Notes: a model not told the origin generated them from the letters alone. A DNA stretch of 7,417 nucleotides from Holosporales bacterium (GCA_031273665.1 JAISRK010000072.1:1-7417); one strand, 5' to 3'. Counted from the stretch's first letter, positions 1 through 6,798 are shown. Translations and numbers: made by a program.

Positions 1-47
<47 letters not shown>

Positions 48-56
48 ATGCGTTCC

Positions 57-84
57 TTCTAACACACAAAGAATGGACAGACAA
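57..84 (-). promoter_or_regulatory. Possible promoter for the initiator tRNA
   Basis: On the minus strand, TTGTCT (84-79) is followed after 16 bp by TTAGAA (62-57), and the tRNA 5' end lies 9 bp further on. The -35 matches TTGACA at four of six bases but the -10 matches TATAAT at only two of six. Position and spacing are therefore the main support, and this is a weak call. Confidence 0.2.
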
Positions 85-111
85 GAGGGAGAGGCTACGT
101 GTTGGCAAATC

Positions 112-152
112 TCTCCTCAGCAAGATAGGCAGCTTGTATGGCTGCTGAGAGA
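112..152. repeat. Hairpin-forming inverted repeat
   Basis: CTCAGCA (116-122) pairs perfectly with TGCTGAG (143-149). A further TCT/AGA (112-114 with 150-152) pairs past one bulged C. An alternative inner stem GCAGC/GCTGC competes for part of the right arm. Eight A residues follow on the plus strand (152-159). Read on the minus strand the T-run would precede the stem, so this is not a normal intrinsic terminator in either direction. Confidence 0.45.
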
Positions 153-279
153 AAAAAAATCCACAGTAACCTCCATTCAAAAGGCTAAAATTTTTTGCTC
201 TATATGACGAATTTTTTTCTTTTTTTTGCAATTCTGTCAAAAACAAAGCCATTTAGGGTTGCTAAAATTAATTATACGC

Positions 280-322
280 GGGAAAGGAGGAGGAAAAAAG
301 ATAGGGAAGAGGGAAGAAGAGG
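280..322 (+). other. Polypurine tract
   Basis: Across 43 bases the plus strand is all A or G except for a single T at 302. It abuts the left arm of the inverted repeat that starts at 322. No coding or regulatory role is evident, although the GGAAAGGAGGAGG portion resembles a run of Shine-Dalgarno-like sequence. Confidence 0.5.
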
Positions 323-393
323 CGACGGCTGTATGTGGCAGAAACAGTGGGCAGCATTTTTATGGCTGGGAAAACGACGAGAACAGCCGTCGC
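322..393. repeat. 72-bp nested inverted repeat with 11-bp arms
   Basis: GCGACGGCTGT (322-332) and ACAGCCGTCGC (383-393) are exact reverse complements. Between them lies a second hairpin: CAGCAT (352-357) pairs with ATGGCTG (362-368) with one bulged G and a TTTT loop. Together they would fold as an outer 11-bp stem and an inner 6-bp stem, either as RNA or as a cruciform. No T-run follows on either strand, so it is not a standard terminator. Confidence 0.6.
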
Positions 394-731
394 GAAGATC
401 GAAGCGAATGTAAAAGCACTGTGCGTTCCACCCTCAAACAGTTGAGAGCGCTGATAGTATGAGGGGAAAGGCCGAGGGGAAAAGGCAAAGAAGAGCAAAC
501 GTGTGCTCAGGACGAAGAAGGGGGAAGAGAGTGTAAATGAGGCGGAAGAGAGCTATTTACGGTGTCGGAAAAAGCTGAGAGGGTGGAGAATTGCGAAGAA
601 AATCGCTATATTCGATTGGGTAGGAGGTATGGAAAAGCTTTTGCTAAGATTACCGTGGATGTTCGATCTGACGCCTGGGTTTTAATAAAGGGAGAGAACG
701 CTTCCATGTTTCAATCGTTTATGTCGACCCC

Positions 732-777
732 TCGAAGATCTGTAAGGGGCTCGGAACCCTCTGGATATCATCTTCGA
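732..777. repeat. 46-bp nested inverted repeat with 8-bp arms
   Basis: TCGAAGAT (732-739) pairs perfectly with ATCTTCGA (770-777). Inside it, AGGG (745-748) can pair with CCCT (757-760) over an 8-base loop. The overall plan resembles the repeat at 322-393, but the sequence is unrelated. Confidence 0.45.
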
Positions 778-881
778 ATCAATCACTCAGCAATTTTTAC
801 GGATATAAGAGCGCCTCTCCGTGGTATGAAGGGCCTTTGATATCAGGCGGAGCGCCATGTATAAGCTTGACCAGTATTAAC

Positions 882-905
882 AAAAACGCAAAAAGCGCTC
901 TGCGC
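882..905 (-). terminator. Intrinsic terminator of uvrA
   Basis: Immediately after the uvrA stop codon (909-907) the minus strand reads GCGC-AGA-GCGC (905-895). It then has TTTTT (894-890), GCG and a second TTTTT (886-882). The stem is short but all G-C, and the U-tract is in the correct orientation. An alternative longer pairing, ACGC with GCGT, also ends in T residues. It would stop uvrA transcription before the gene-poor stretch. Confidence 0.75.
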
Positions 906-906
906 G

Positions 907-3660
907 TCAGGACAGCATGGAGGCCAGCGCCCGCCCAGTATAACTGTGAGGTGCCCGCGCAATTACTTCTGGAGGACCCTGTGCGATTATTTCTCCTCCC
1001 TTATCTCCCCCCTCCGGGCCGAGATCGATAATCCAGTCCACACTTTTTAAAACGTCTAAGTTGTGTTCAATCACAATGATCGTGTTTCCTTGATCGGCGA
1101 GGTTATGTAGTATGATCAGGAGCTTTTTAACATCCTCAAAGTGCAGTCCTGTCGTCGGTTCATCTAGGACGTAAAGCGTTTTTCCATTTTGACGACGCGC
1201 AATTTCCTTTGCCAATTTTACGCGTTGTGCTTCTCCTCCCGACAAGGTTGTGGCGGCTTGTCCAAGCGTGATATAGCCAAGACCAACTTGGTGTAGGACA
1301 TCTAGTTTACCTAATGTAAGAGAGAAATTACGGAAAAAGTCTATCGCTTCTGCGACGGACATATCTAGAATATCCGCTATGGATTTTCCTCGAAACTTAA
1401 CGGACAAGGTTTCCAGATTGTAACGCCGCCCTTGACAGGTATCGCATTTGACAAACATGGGGGGCAAGAAATGCATTTCAATGCGCTTGACCCCCTCTCC
1501 TTGGCACGCTTCACAACGCCCTCCTTTGAGGTTGAAGGAAAAGCGTTTCGCGGTATATCCGCGTGCTTTCGACGTCGGAAGAGAGGCAAACAGTTCTCGA
1601 ATAAGAGAAAACCCTCCTATGTATATTATTGGATTGGAGCGAGGGGTGCGTCCTATGGGGGTTTGATCTACCGTTATAATCCGCTCGAAATGTTCTCCAC
1701 CGCTGATGTTCTCGCTCTCTTTTTTATTAAGCATTTTTTGCAAACGCGGGACGAGCGTCTCAAGGATAAGAGAGGATTTACCGCTACCAGATACTCCGGA
1801 AACAGCGATGATGCCTCCGAGGGGAATCGTCACTTCGAGATTATGCAAGTTGTGTACAGTGATGTTTCGTAAACGGATGCTTTTTTTCTGGGATAATCGC
1901 CGTCGTTTCGGCGGAATAGCGGTTTCTGCTGTATCGTTAAAATATGCTCCCGTCAGGCTTTGAGGACACTGTTGTACATCGTTCAACGCGCCTGCGCAGA
2001 CAACATCTCCCCCGTGTTGGCCTGCGCCTGGGCCGAGGTCAATAATGTAGTCTGCAGCACGAATCATATCGGCGTCGTGCTCTACAACGACGACGGTATT
2101 TCCCAAATCGCGCAAGCGTTGCAATGTTTTGATCAGTCGTTCGTTGTCCCGCTGATGTAATCCTATAGAAGGCTCATCAAGAACGTACAATACGCCTTGC
2201 AGACCCGTGCCTAACCGCGATACGAGATGAATGCGCTGACTTTCTCCTCCGGAAAGGGTGTATGCGGCGCGGTTCAATGTGAGGTATTCGAGCCCCACGT
2301 CTTTTAAAAACTGTAGACGCTCTTTAATTGCGGCAAGCAACGGCTCTGCGATGCGCGCTTGTTGCGCTGAGCAGGACAGTGTCTGTAGGAATTGACATAA
2401 CGTGCTGATAGGAAACGCGCTAATGTCTGCGATAGATTGCTGTGAGATTTTGACGCACAACGCTTCCTGGCGCAACCGTGTGCCGCAGCACGTCGCACAT
2501 ACAGTGCATTCTTGATAACGCGAGAGTTCTTCTCGTAGCCACAGACTTTCTGTCGTCCTCCATTGCTGCTCTAAATGAGGGATAACGCCAGAAAATACGC
2601 CTTGTTCCCCCGTGAGAAGAATTTTTTGCACACGAGGGGACAGCGTATGAAAGGGGACCGTCAGAGAAATATTCAATCGTTCTGTAACACGCTTAAACAC
2701 GTGACGTGTTCCGTCTTGTCCTAGCCTTGCCCATGGTTTTATCGCGCCTTCTAACAGGCTTTTTGAAGAATCTGGAACAATGAGATTGGGGCTGAAGAAA
2801 CTATGCATGCCCACGCCTTTGCAATCCAGACAAGCTCCCTTAGGGTTATTAAAAGAGAAAAGGCCCGGCGTAATATCTTTCAAAGAAAGAGCGGCGCCCG
2901 GCCAATCATCCGAGGAGAAGTACGATTGCACGCTTTCTGTAACGGGATCGTATATTTCTATCTTTCCCTTGCCCCATCGCAATGCCACTTCGAGGGAATC
3001 CAGTAATCTGTCGCTTTGTTCTGCGCGTACAAGACATCTGTCGATGACGACAGCCAAGGTTGTGTCCGATGTCAAAGAGGGCAAGAGCGCTTCGTTCCAT
3101 TCGTGAAAACGGCCATTCACTCGGATACGCTGGAATCCTGCCTGTTGTATTGCTAAAAGCGTGCTATGTGGTTCTTCAGAGGAATCCCAAGCAATCGGCG
3201 CTAGGATATATAGGCGTTTGTTCTGGTACGTCTCCATAAGGTGCGCACAGATTTGTGGGGCACTCATGGAAGAAACTGGAGAACCTGTCGTTGGGGAATA
3301 GACGGTTCCAATGCGGGCGTATAAAACTCGCAAATAGTCGTAGATCTCTGTTACTGTTCCAACGGTGGAACGTGGGTTATGCGCCCCTCCCCTTTGGTCA
3401 ATAGCGATTGCGGGCGATAATCCAGAAATAGAGTCACAATCAGGCTTAGGCATAAGATTCAAAAACTGTCGCGCATACGCAGAAAGACTCTCTGCGTAAC
3501 GCCGTTGTCCTTCAGCATATAAGGTGTCAAACGCCAAAGAAGATTTTCCTGACCCGCTGACTCCTGTGAGGACTACTAATGCATTGCGCGGAATATCAAC
3601 AGAAATATTTTTTAGATTATGGACACGTACACCATGCAGAGAAATGATTTCTTGGCTCAT
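907..3660 (-). CDS. uvrA: UvrABC excision repair ATPase subunit UvrA
   Basis: UvrA is the DNA-damage sensor of nucleotide excision repair: as a dimer it binds lesions, loads UvrB and leaves. The 917-residue product is slightly shorter than the usual 940-950. It has two ABC ATPase modules: Walker A GVSGSGKSS near residue 33, signature LSGGESQR near 469 and Walker B VLDEPS near 493; then GVSGSGKSS near 622, LSGGEAQR near 806 and VLDEPTTGLH near 831. The second zinc module is intact (CEAC near 716, CDTC near 739). The first is not: LFSFNNPKGACLDC keeps its downstream CxxC, but the upstream pair is replaced by WPGAAL. Starts: GTG at 3666 and ATG at 3660 are in frame. I chose ATG because AGGGA (3674-3670) then lies 9 bases away, against 3 for GTG, and MSQEIISLHGVRVHNLKN fits UvrA N-termini. 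It lies 29 bp after tRNA-Ser and ends in an intrinsic terminator. Confidence 0.97.
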   Translation of the reverse strand: MSQEIISLHGVRVHNLKNISVDIPRNALVVLTGVSGSGKSSLAFDTLYAEGQRRYAESLSAYARQFLNLMPKPDCDSISGLSPAIAIDQRGGAHNPRSTVGTVTEIYDYLRVLYARIGTVYSPTTGSPVSSMSAPQICAHLMETYQNKRLYILAPIAWDSSEEPHSTLLAIQQAGFQRIRVNGRFHEWNEALLPSLTSDTTLAVVIDRCLVRAEQSDRLLDSLEVALRWGKGKIEIYDPVTESVQSYFSSDDWPGAALSLKDITPGLFSFNNPKGACLDCKGVGMHSFFSPNLIVPDSSKSLLEGAIKPWARLGQDGTRHVFKRVTERLNISLTVPFHTLSPRVQKILLTGEQGVFSGVIPHLEQQWRTTESLWLREELSRYQECTVCATCCGTRLRQEALCVKISQQSIADISAFPISTLCQFLQTLSCSAQQARIAEPLLAAIKERLQFLKDVGLEYLTLNRAAYTLSGGESQRIHLVSRLGTGLQGVLYVLDEPSIGLHQRDNERLIKTLQRLRDLGNTVVVVEHDADMIRAADYIIDLGPGAGQHGGDVVCAGALNDVQQCPQSLTGAYFNDTAETAIPPKRRRLSQKKSIRLRNITVHNLHNLEVTIPLGGIIAVSGVSGSGKSSLILETLVPRLQKMLNKKESENISGGEHFERIITVDQTPIGRTPRSNPIIYIGGFSLIRELFASLPTSKARGYTAKRFSFNLKGGRCEACQGEGVKRIEMHFLPPMFVKCDTCQGRRYNLETLSVKFRGKSIADILDMSVAEAIDFFRNFSLTLGKLDVLHQVGLGYITLGQAATTLSGGEAQRVKLAKEIARRQNGKTLYVLDEPTTGLHFEDVKKLLIILHNLADQGNTIIVIEHNLDVLKSVDWIIDLGPEGGDKGGEIIAQGPPEVIARAPHSYTGRALASMLS

Positions 3661-3689
3661 ACACACGTTTCCCTACGTTTTTCATCGCA

Positions 3690-3778
3690 TGGCGGAAGGA
3701 GTGGGATTCGAACCCACGGTCCGACGAGCGCACAACGGTTTTCGAGACCGTCCCATTCGACCTCTCTGGCACCCTTCC
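3690..3778 (-). tRNA. tRNA-Ser (CGA)
   Basis: Reading right to left, the acceptor strand GGAAGGG (3778-3772) pairs with TCCTTCC with one G-U pair, followed by discriminator G and an encoded CCA (3692-3690). The anticodon loop CTCGAAA has anticodon CGA at 3744-3742 in an ACGGT/ACCGT stem. The T arm is GTGGG-TTCGAAT-CCCAC. The long class II variable arm forms GT.CG/CG.AC with one G-G mismatch, as expected of serine tRNA. It decodes UCG codons. It lies 29 bp upstream of uvrA on the same strand with no terminator between, so the two are probably transcribed together. Confidence 0.96.
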
Positions 3779-3786
3779 CTTCTCCT

Positions 3787-3813
3787 TTTATCAACTTTTT
3801 TCTTGATTTTCAA
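3787..3813 (-). promoter_or_regulatory. Possible promoter for tRNA-Ser and uvrA
   Basis: On the minus strand, TTGAAA (3813-3808, five of six against TTGACA) precedes GATAAA (3792-3787, four of six against TATAAT) by 15 bp. The tRNA 5' end lies 8 bp downstream. The spacer is shorter than the usual 16-18. The 87-bp gap also has to hold the divergent rsmG promoter, for which I see no convincing pair of boxes. Confidence 0.35.
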
Positions 3814-3865
3814 GTTTTCCTCAAATACCGTTGGGGTCATATGGAAAGTCCTAGAAGGAAACGCC

Positions 3866-4477
3866 ATGTTCGTCCCATTGTTTCACGTGGAACATTCTTA
3901 TAATAAAGACATTGTGTCCGATTCTGCGTATAACAAGCTCAAGCATTTTGTCTCACTCATTACGCGATGGAACACGGCTACCGGCCTTGTTGCGTCGTGT
4001 GTGGATATATGGCAACGACACATCGATGATAGTGTGCAGTTGCTGCCCTACATTGAAGGAAAACACGTTCTGGACGTCGGAAGTGGAGGAGGATTTCCTG
4101 GAATGGTGCTCGCTATTCTCAATCCGCAACGAGAATGGCATCTTGTCGAGTCGAATACACGCAAAGCCATGTTTCTGCAAGAAGTACGCCGTCAATTGGA
4201 GGTGCCCTGTGTTGTACATCATCAACGTGTTGAGACATTAGAGGGATCTTTCGATACAATAACGGCCCGGGCTTTCGCCCCTCTTCCTTCTTTGATGGAG
4301 ATATTATTTGCGAAACTTACTCCCAATGGGCGAGGCGTGTTAGTCAAGGGCAAGAAGCTTTCTCAAGAAATAACAGAAGCGAACAAAAAATGGCGTTTTA
4401 CGCGAGCGCTTTTTCAAAGTCGTACGCACATTGATGGGCGTATCGTTGTGATACAGGATGTGAAGCGCTGCTTATGA
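3866..4477 (+). CDS. rsmG: 16S rRNA m7G527 methyltransferase RsmG
   Basis: RsmG (GidB) uses S-adenosylmethionine to methylate N7 of G527 in 16S rRNA; loss in other bacteria gives low-level streptomycin resistance. The 203-residue product has the family's landmarks in order: RWN near 34-36, RHIDDSVQL at 51-59, the SAM-binding loop VLDVGSGGGFPG at 68-79, an acidic residue after strand 2 (HLVES, 92-96), RAFAPL at 135-140 and VLVKGKK at 158-164. The open frame continues far upstream, antisense to uvrA and across tRNA-Ser. I start at ATG 3866 because AGAAGGA (3853-3859) is placed 6 bases before it and the length then fits the family. Codons 5-10 (LFHVEH) contain the parS site, so the N-terminal sequence is partly dictated by the centromere. 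The stop overlaps parA as ATGA, indicating an operon with translational coupling. The mnmE and mnmG genes that often precede it are absent. Confidence 0.95.
   Translation: MFVPLFHVEHSYNKDIVSDSAYNKLKHFVSLITRWNTATGLVASCVDIWQRHIDDSVQLLPYIEGKHVLDVGSGGGFPGMVLAILNPQREWHLVESNTRKAMFLQEVRRQLEVPCVVHHQRVETLEGSFDTITARAFAPLPSLMEILFAKLTPNGRGVLVKGKKLSQEITEANKKWRFTRALFQSRTHIDGRIVVIQDVKRCL
3879..3894. promoter_or_regulatory. parS: parS centromere site (ParB-binding)
   Basis: TGTTTCACGTGGAACA matches the conserved chromosomal parS consensus TGTTNCACGTGNAACA at every specified position. It is a palindrome except at the two N positions. It lies within codons 5-10 of rsmG, about 580 bp upstream of parA, so ParB can nucleate, slide and spread over its own operon from here. 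I found no second perfect copy in the window. Confidence 0.92.
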
Positions 4478-5265
4478 AGGTCATTGCCATAGCAAATCAA
4501 AAGGGAGGCGTTGGGAAAACAACAACGGCCGTTAATTTGTCTACGGCGTTGGCAGCGGCGCACAAACGCGTTGTTCTGATAGATCTTGATGCTCAGGGAA
4601 ACGCAACACGCAATTTACAAACAACGACGCGTTTCGCGCATAATAGTTACACCGTATTGACTAAACGCAGTACGATGCTCCAGTCGATTATCACAACCTG
4701 CATCCCCCGTTTGTCGTTGTTGCCTGCCTCGCCAGATTTGGCGTCTCTAGACATTGAGTTGGCTAACGAGCAGAAAAGAGAACGCCGCATGCACCATGTC
4801 CTGAGCGATTTTTTATCCACGACCAACGCTCCACCGGACGCTCACCCTTACGATTACGCTTTTATTGACTGTCCTCCAGGTTTGGGGCTCGCTACTTTAA
4901 ACGCTCTTGTCGCCGCACACCTGGTCCTTATTCCAATGCAGTGCGAATTTTTTGCTCTTATGGGGCTTGCTCAGCTGATGCACACCATTCGACGCGTTAA
5001 ATGCAATTTCAACGCAACATTGGATATCATGGGGATTGTTCTCACGATGTTCGACGAACGTCATACGTTATGTCAACGGGTGGCCCAAGATGTGGAGAAA
5101 CATTTCCCCAACATAACGTTCACCACAAAAATCCCGCGCAACATACGTGTGAGCGAGTCCTCTTTGTACAGTAAACCTGTGCTATTGCACGATACACGTT
5201 GCGGTGGTTCGTTGGCCTATATTAAGTTAGCAAAAGAATTTCTAATCAAGGAGAAAATATCATGA
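4474..5265 (+). CDS. parA: Chromosome partitioning ATPase ParA
   Basis: ParA is the Walker-type ATPase that binds DNA non-specifically as an ATP dimer and moves ParB-parS complexes apart. The 263-residue protein begins directly with the deviant Walker A KGGVGKTT (10-17, signature Lys10, P-loop Lys15). It then has the switch I region DLDAQGN (37-43, catalytic Asp39) and Walker B FIDCPP (130-135). There is no N-terminal helix-turn-helix, so it is the short chromosomal (Soj-like) type, not the plasmid type that represses its own operon. VLTMFDERHTLC (189-200), IPRNIRVSES (220-229) and CGGSLAYIKLAKE (243-255) resemble alphaproteobacterial ParA. Met163 occupies a position that is usually Glu in ALEGL; I cannot judge its effect. 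The start overlaps the rsmG stop and the stop overlaps parB, both as ATGA. No strong ribosome site precedes it, so initiation is probably coupled to rsmG. Confidence 0.96.
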   Translation: MKVIAIANQKGGVGKTTTAVNLSTALAAAHKRVVLIDLDAQGNATRNLQTTTRFAHNSYTVLTKRSTMLQSIITTCIPRLSLLPASPDLASLDIELANEQKRERRMHHVLSDFLSTTNAPPDAHPYDYAFIDCPPGLGLATLNALVAAHLVLIPMQCEFFALMGLAQLMHTIRRVKCNFNATLDIMGIVLTMFDERHTLCQRVAQDVEKHFPNITFTTKIPRNIRVSESSLYSKPVLLHDTRCGGSLAYIKLAKEFLIKEKIS

Positions 5266-6077
5266 ACTCGATACAAAAAGGTGGATTGGAGGCCCTTTTG
5301 GGTCCGGATTTGGCAGAGGACAACCAATTAGAGCATATTCCGGTGCGAGACATTACTCCCAATCCTTTTCAACCCAGGCATGTACTCGATGAACAATCGA
5401 TTGCAGAGTTAGCGACGTCCATTAAGACAAATGGCGTCCTGCAACCCATTCTAGTGCGTTACAATCCAGAAGAAAACGGGAAATACCAAATCATCGCTGG
5501 AGAGCGTCGTTGGAGGGCAGCGATGCAGGCACAGCTGGCGGATCTCCCAGCTTTGATCTGTGACTTAGATGATAAACAAAGTCTCGAATATGCACTGTTG
5601 GAAAATGTACAACGAGAGAATTTGAATTGCATCGATGAAGCGGAAGGGTATGCGCGTCTTATTGCGGAATTTGGACATACCCAAGAACATCTTGCGCGTA
5701 TTATTGGGAAAAGTCGCAGCCATATTGCCAACCTTTTGCGTCTTCTGAGCTTGCCCTCCTCTATAAAAGAGCATGTTCGTGCTGGGCGGTTAAGTTTTGG
5801 GCATGCGCGCACTTTAGTGGGACGAGACGATGCTGAAGCAGTAGGAGAGCAAATTGTTAATAAAGCCCTTACGGTCCGACAAGCAGAGAAACAACGTAAG
5901 GCGAAAAGGGCAACGCCAGACAGTGAAACGCTCTCTGAAGCGGCCATTTTAGCAGAGCAGTTAACACAGGCGCTTGGAGTACGAGTACAGGTCAATTTGC
6001 GTCATGAAGGAGGAGTAATTCAACTCCATTTTGGCGATTTACGAGAATTAGAACGTCTGATTGAGCGGCTTAATTAA
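5262..6077 (+). CDS. parB: Chromosome partitioning protein ParB, CTP-dependent clamp
   Basis: ParB binds parS, hydrolyses CTP, closes as a sliding clamp and stimulates ParA. The 271-residue protein has the expected order. A short N-terminal ParA-contact peptide (QKGGLEALLG, 5-14) is followed by the CTP-binding domain from about 26 to 125 with NPFQPR (34-39), GERRWRA (80-86) and ENVQREN (114-120). The helix-turn-helix that reads parS lies at about 138-163 (HLARIIGKSRSHIANLLRLL), followed by linker helices. A lysine- and arginine-rich link (about 207-216) leads to a C-terminal dimerisation domain (about 222-271). The N-terminal peptide is shorter and less basic than the common GLGRGLDALL form. 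ATG at 5262 overlaps the parA stop as ATGA, but parB also has its own strong site, AAGGAG (5248-5253), 8 bases upstream. It is the last gene of the operon. Confidence 0.97.
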   Translation: MNSIQKGGLEALLGPDLAEDNQLEHIPVRDITPNPFQPRHVLDEQSIAELATSIKTNGVLQPILVRYNPEENGKYQIIAGERRWRAAMQAQLADLPALICDLDDKQSLEYALLENVQRENLNCIDEAEGYARLIAEFGHTQEHLARIIGKSRSHIANLLRLLSLPSSIKEHVRAGRLSFGHARTLVGRDDAEAVGEQIVNKALTVRQAEKQRKAKRATPDSETLSEAAILAEQLTQALGVRVQVNLRHEGGVIQLHFGDLRELERLIERLN

Positions 6078-6113
6078 AAAAAAGCGCTCTTTTGATCAAA
6101 GAAAAGCGTCTTT
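6076..6113. terminator. Hairpin after parB, possibly a bidirectional terminator
   Basis: CGCT (6085-6088) pairs with AGCG (6105-6108). The stem continues as TTT/AAA past one bulged C, with G-U pairs at each end and the loop GATCAAA. On the plus strand the tail is only TCTTT (6109-6113). On the minus strand the stem is followed by eight T residues (6083-6076). The better terminator therefore faces transcripts arriving from the right, and it may serve parB only weakly. Confidence 0.45.
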
Positions 6114-6127
6114 GCGGACTGTTCGGG

Positions 6128-6150
6128 GGATTGGGGAGATTTCTCCATCC
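6128..6150. repeat. Small hairpin downstream of parB
   Basis: GGAT (6128-6131) pairs with ATCC (6147-6150), and GGAG (6135-6138) pairs with CTCC (6143-6146) around an ATTT loop, with three bases bulged on the left. It lies 50 bp after the parB stop. There is no T-run, so its role is unclear. Confidence 0.35.
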
Positions 6151-6182
6151 AGCCGCTGAGTATTTACGCAGTGACGCATGGG

Positions 6183-6224
6183 AAAAGAAAGTGAGACTTG
6201 TGCTCTTATCACTTCCTTTCTTTC
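6183..6224 (+). terminator. Possible parAB operon terminator
   Basis: AAGTGA (6189-6194) pairs exactly with TCACTT (6209-6214) over a 14-base loop. Outer A-rich and T-rich flanks can extend the stem imperfectly. A pyrimidine tract CCTTTCTTTC follows on the plus strand. The stem is AT-rich and the loop is long, so this is only a secondary candidate for ending parB transcription. Confidence 0.22.
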
Positions 6225-6350
6225 GCTCTAATGTCGTTTCCAAGTCTTTCTGCGCTTAACAAGAGAGAACGTTAAATACAGGCGCATTATGGAGTATCGA
6301 AAACTTTTGCAGATCTTCCAATGATATCTTTCTTAACATCGGTATCAGTA

Positions 6351-6372
6351 AAAGTTGTTGTTTCTCAACTTT
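6351..6372. repeat. Inverted repeat AAAGTTG/CAACTTT
   Basis: AAAGTTG (6351-6357) and CAACTTT (6366-6372) form a perfect 7-bp stem with the loop TTGTTTCT. The arms are in the opposite order (GTTG first, CAAC second) to the dyads that follow, so I do not count it as a copy of that motif. Confidence 0.5.
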
Positions 6373-6398
6373 CCGAGAGAGATCGGGGGGCAGTTTAG

Positions 6399-6466
6399 CA
6401 TTCTCATTGGAGCAATTCGACAGAGCGATACAACCTCAAGTTGTATAAATTCGGGAGTTGAGAATG
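6399..6466. repeat. Dyad motif copy 1 within a 68-bp nested inverted repeat
   Basis: The 15-bp core ACAACCTCAAGTTGT lies at 6430-6444. Its pairing extends to ATACAAC/GTTGTAT (6428-6434 with 6440-6446). Outside it, CATTCTCA (6399-6406) is the exact reverse complement of TGAGAATG (6459-6466), with AATT pairing between. This is the best-formed of the nested repeats in the array. Confidence 0.65.
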
Positions 6467-6568
6467 TAAAAATGGAAGTTTTCTCCTCCGTTTAACCTCT
6501 TTTTATCGCTTATCCCGCCTTCCTTTTCATTCAATCATTTTTATCTTGCTTTTTCTTCGAATTATCAG

Positions 6569-6627
6569 ATAGTTTAAGAGGAGAACGCGGCGATGCAACT
6601 AGAAATTGTAGCCCACAAACTGTAGTT
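6569..6627. repeat. Dyad motif copy 2
   Basis: The core GCAACTAGAAATTGT lies at 6595-6609. It has the invariant CAA and TTG but weaker internal pairing than other copies. ATAGTTT (6569-6575) can pair with AAACTGT (6617-6623, one G-U). An alternative fold pairs AACTA (6597-6601) with TAGTT (6623-6627) and TTGT with ACAA. A degenerate further copy, ACAAACTGTAGTTCA, follows at 6615-6629. Confidence 0.45.
6593..6625 (+). other. Possible leader-peptide-sized ORF or start of a decayed gene
   Basis: AGGAG (6579-6583) is followed after 9 bases by ATG and ten codons (MQLEIVAHKL) ending in TAG. The ATG region overlaps dyad copy 2. The same SD-AACGC-ATG-CAACT arrangement recurs at 7340-7357, where the frame stays open to the window edge. 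This could be a relic of a duplicated gene start, a leader peptide or chance. Confidence 0.18.
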
Positions 6628-6798
6628 CACGAGAACTCTGAACCTCTCCATTAAAAAAATCGATCAAATGGAGTTATAGAGGGCAAGACTGTTAAAATTT
6701 CCATAATTTAGGAAAACGTTGGTACAGAATCCTCTGGCGAGCTCACAATAAAGCGAAAAAACGCCGATTATGAGGAGTTTTTTTCTTATCGACATGAG

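Larger units (their letters stand above)
48..881. other. Gene-poor stretch with inverted repeats
   Basis: Only short, mutually overlapping open frames (92 codons or fewer) occur here, and none gives a protein I recognise. The longest (562-840, plus) has no recognisable family motif. The plus strand is strikingly purine-rich from about 280 to 620. I looked for the conserved cores of RNase P RNA, SRP RNA and tmRNA and did not see them. What stands out is secondary structure: a hairpin at 112-152, an 11-bp inverted repeat at 322-393, a small CTCAA/TTGAG hairpin at 433-446 and an 8-bp inverted repeat at 732-777. The stretch separates the convergent end of uvrA from the initiator tRNA on the same strand. 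It may be decayed genes or may carry an unrecognised RNA. Confidence 0.5.

Noticed and set aside
195..840. Overlapping open frames in the left gene-poor stretch
   Set aside because: All are short and conflicting, with purine-driven Lys/Arg/Glu/Gly composition and no recognisable domain.
2693..2708. Second parS candidate around CACGTG in uvrA
   Set aside because: Only the central CACGTG matches; the flanks (TTAAA on the left, ACGTG on the right) do not fit TGTTN/NAACA.
1377..3106. Several open frames of 64-146 codons inside uvrA, in other frames or on the plus strand
   Set aside because: They are shadows of a full-length conserved gene with no ribosome sites or family motifs of their own.
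3524..3865. In-frame upstream extension of rsmG (total 317 codons)
   Set aside because: It would run antisense through the start of uvrA and across tRNA-Ser. The 203-residue version has a good ribosome site and the normal family length.
5459..5995. 178-codon minus-strand open frame opposite parB
   Set aside because: It is antisense to conserved ParB domains, with a composition rich in Ser, Arg and Cys typical of reversed coding sequence.
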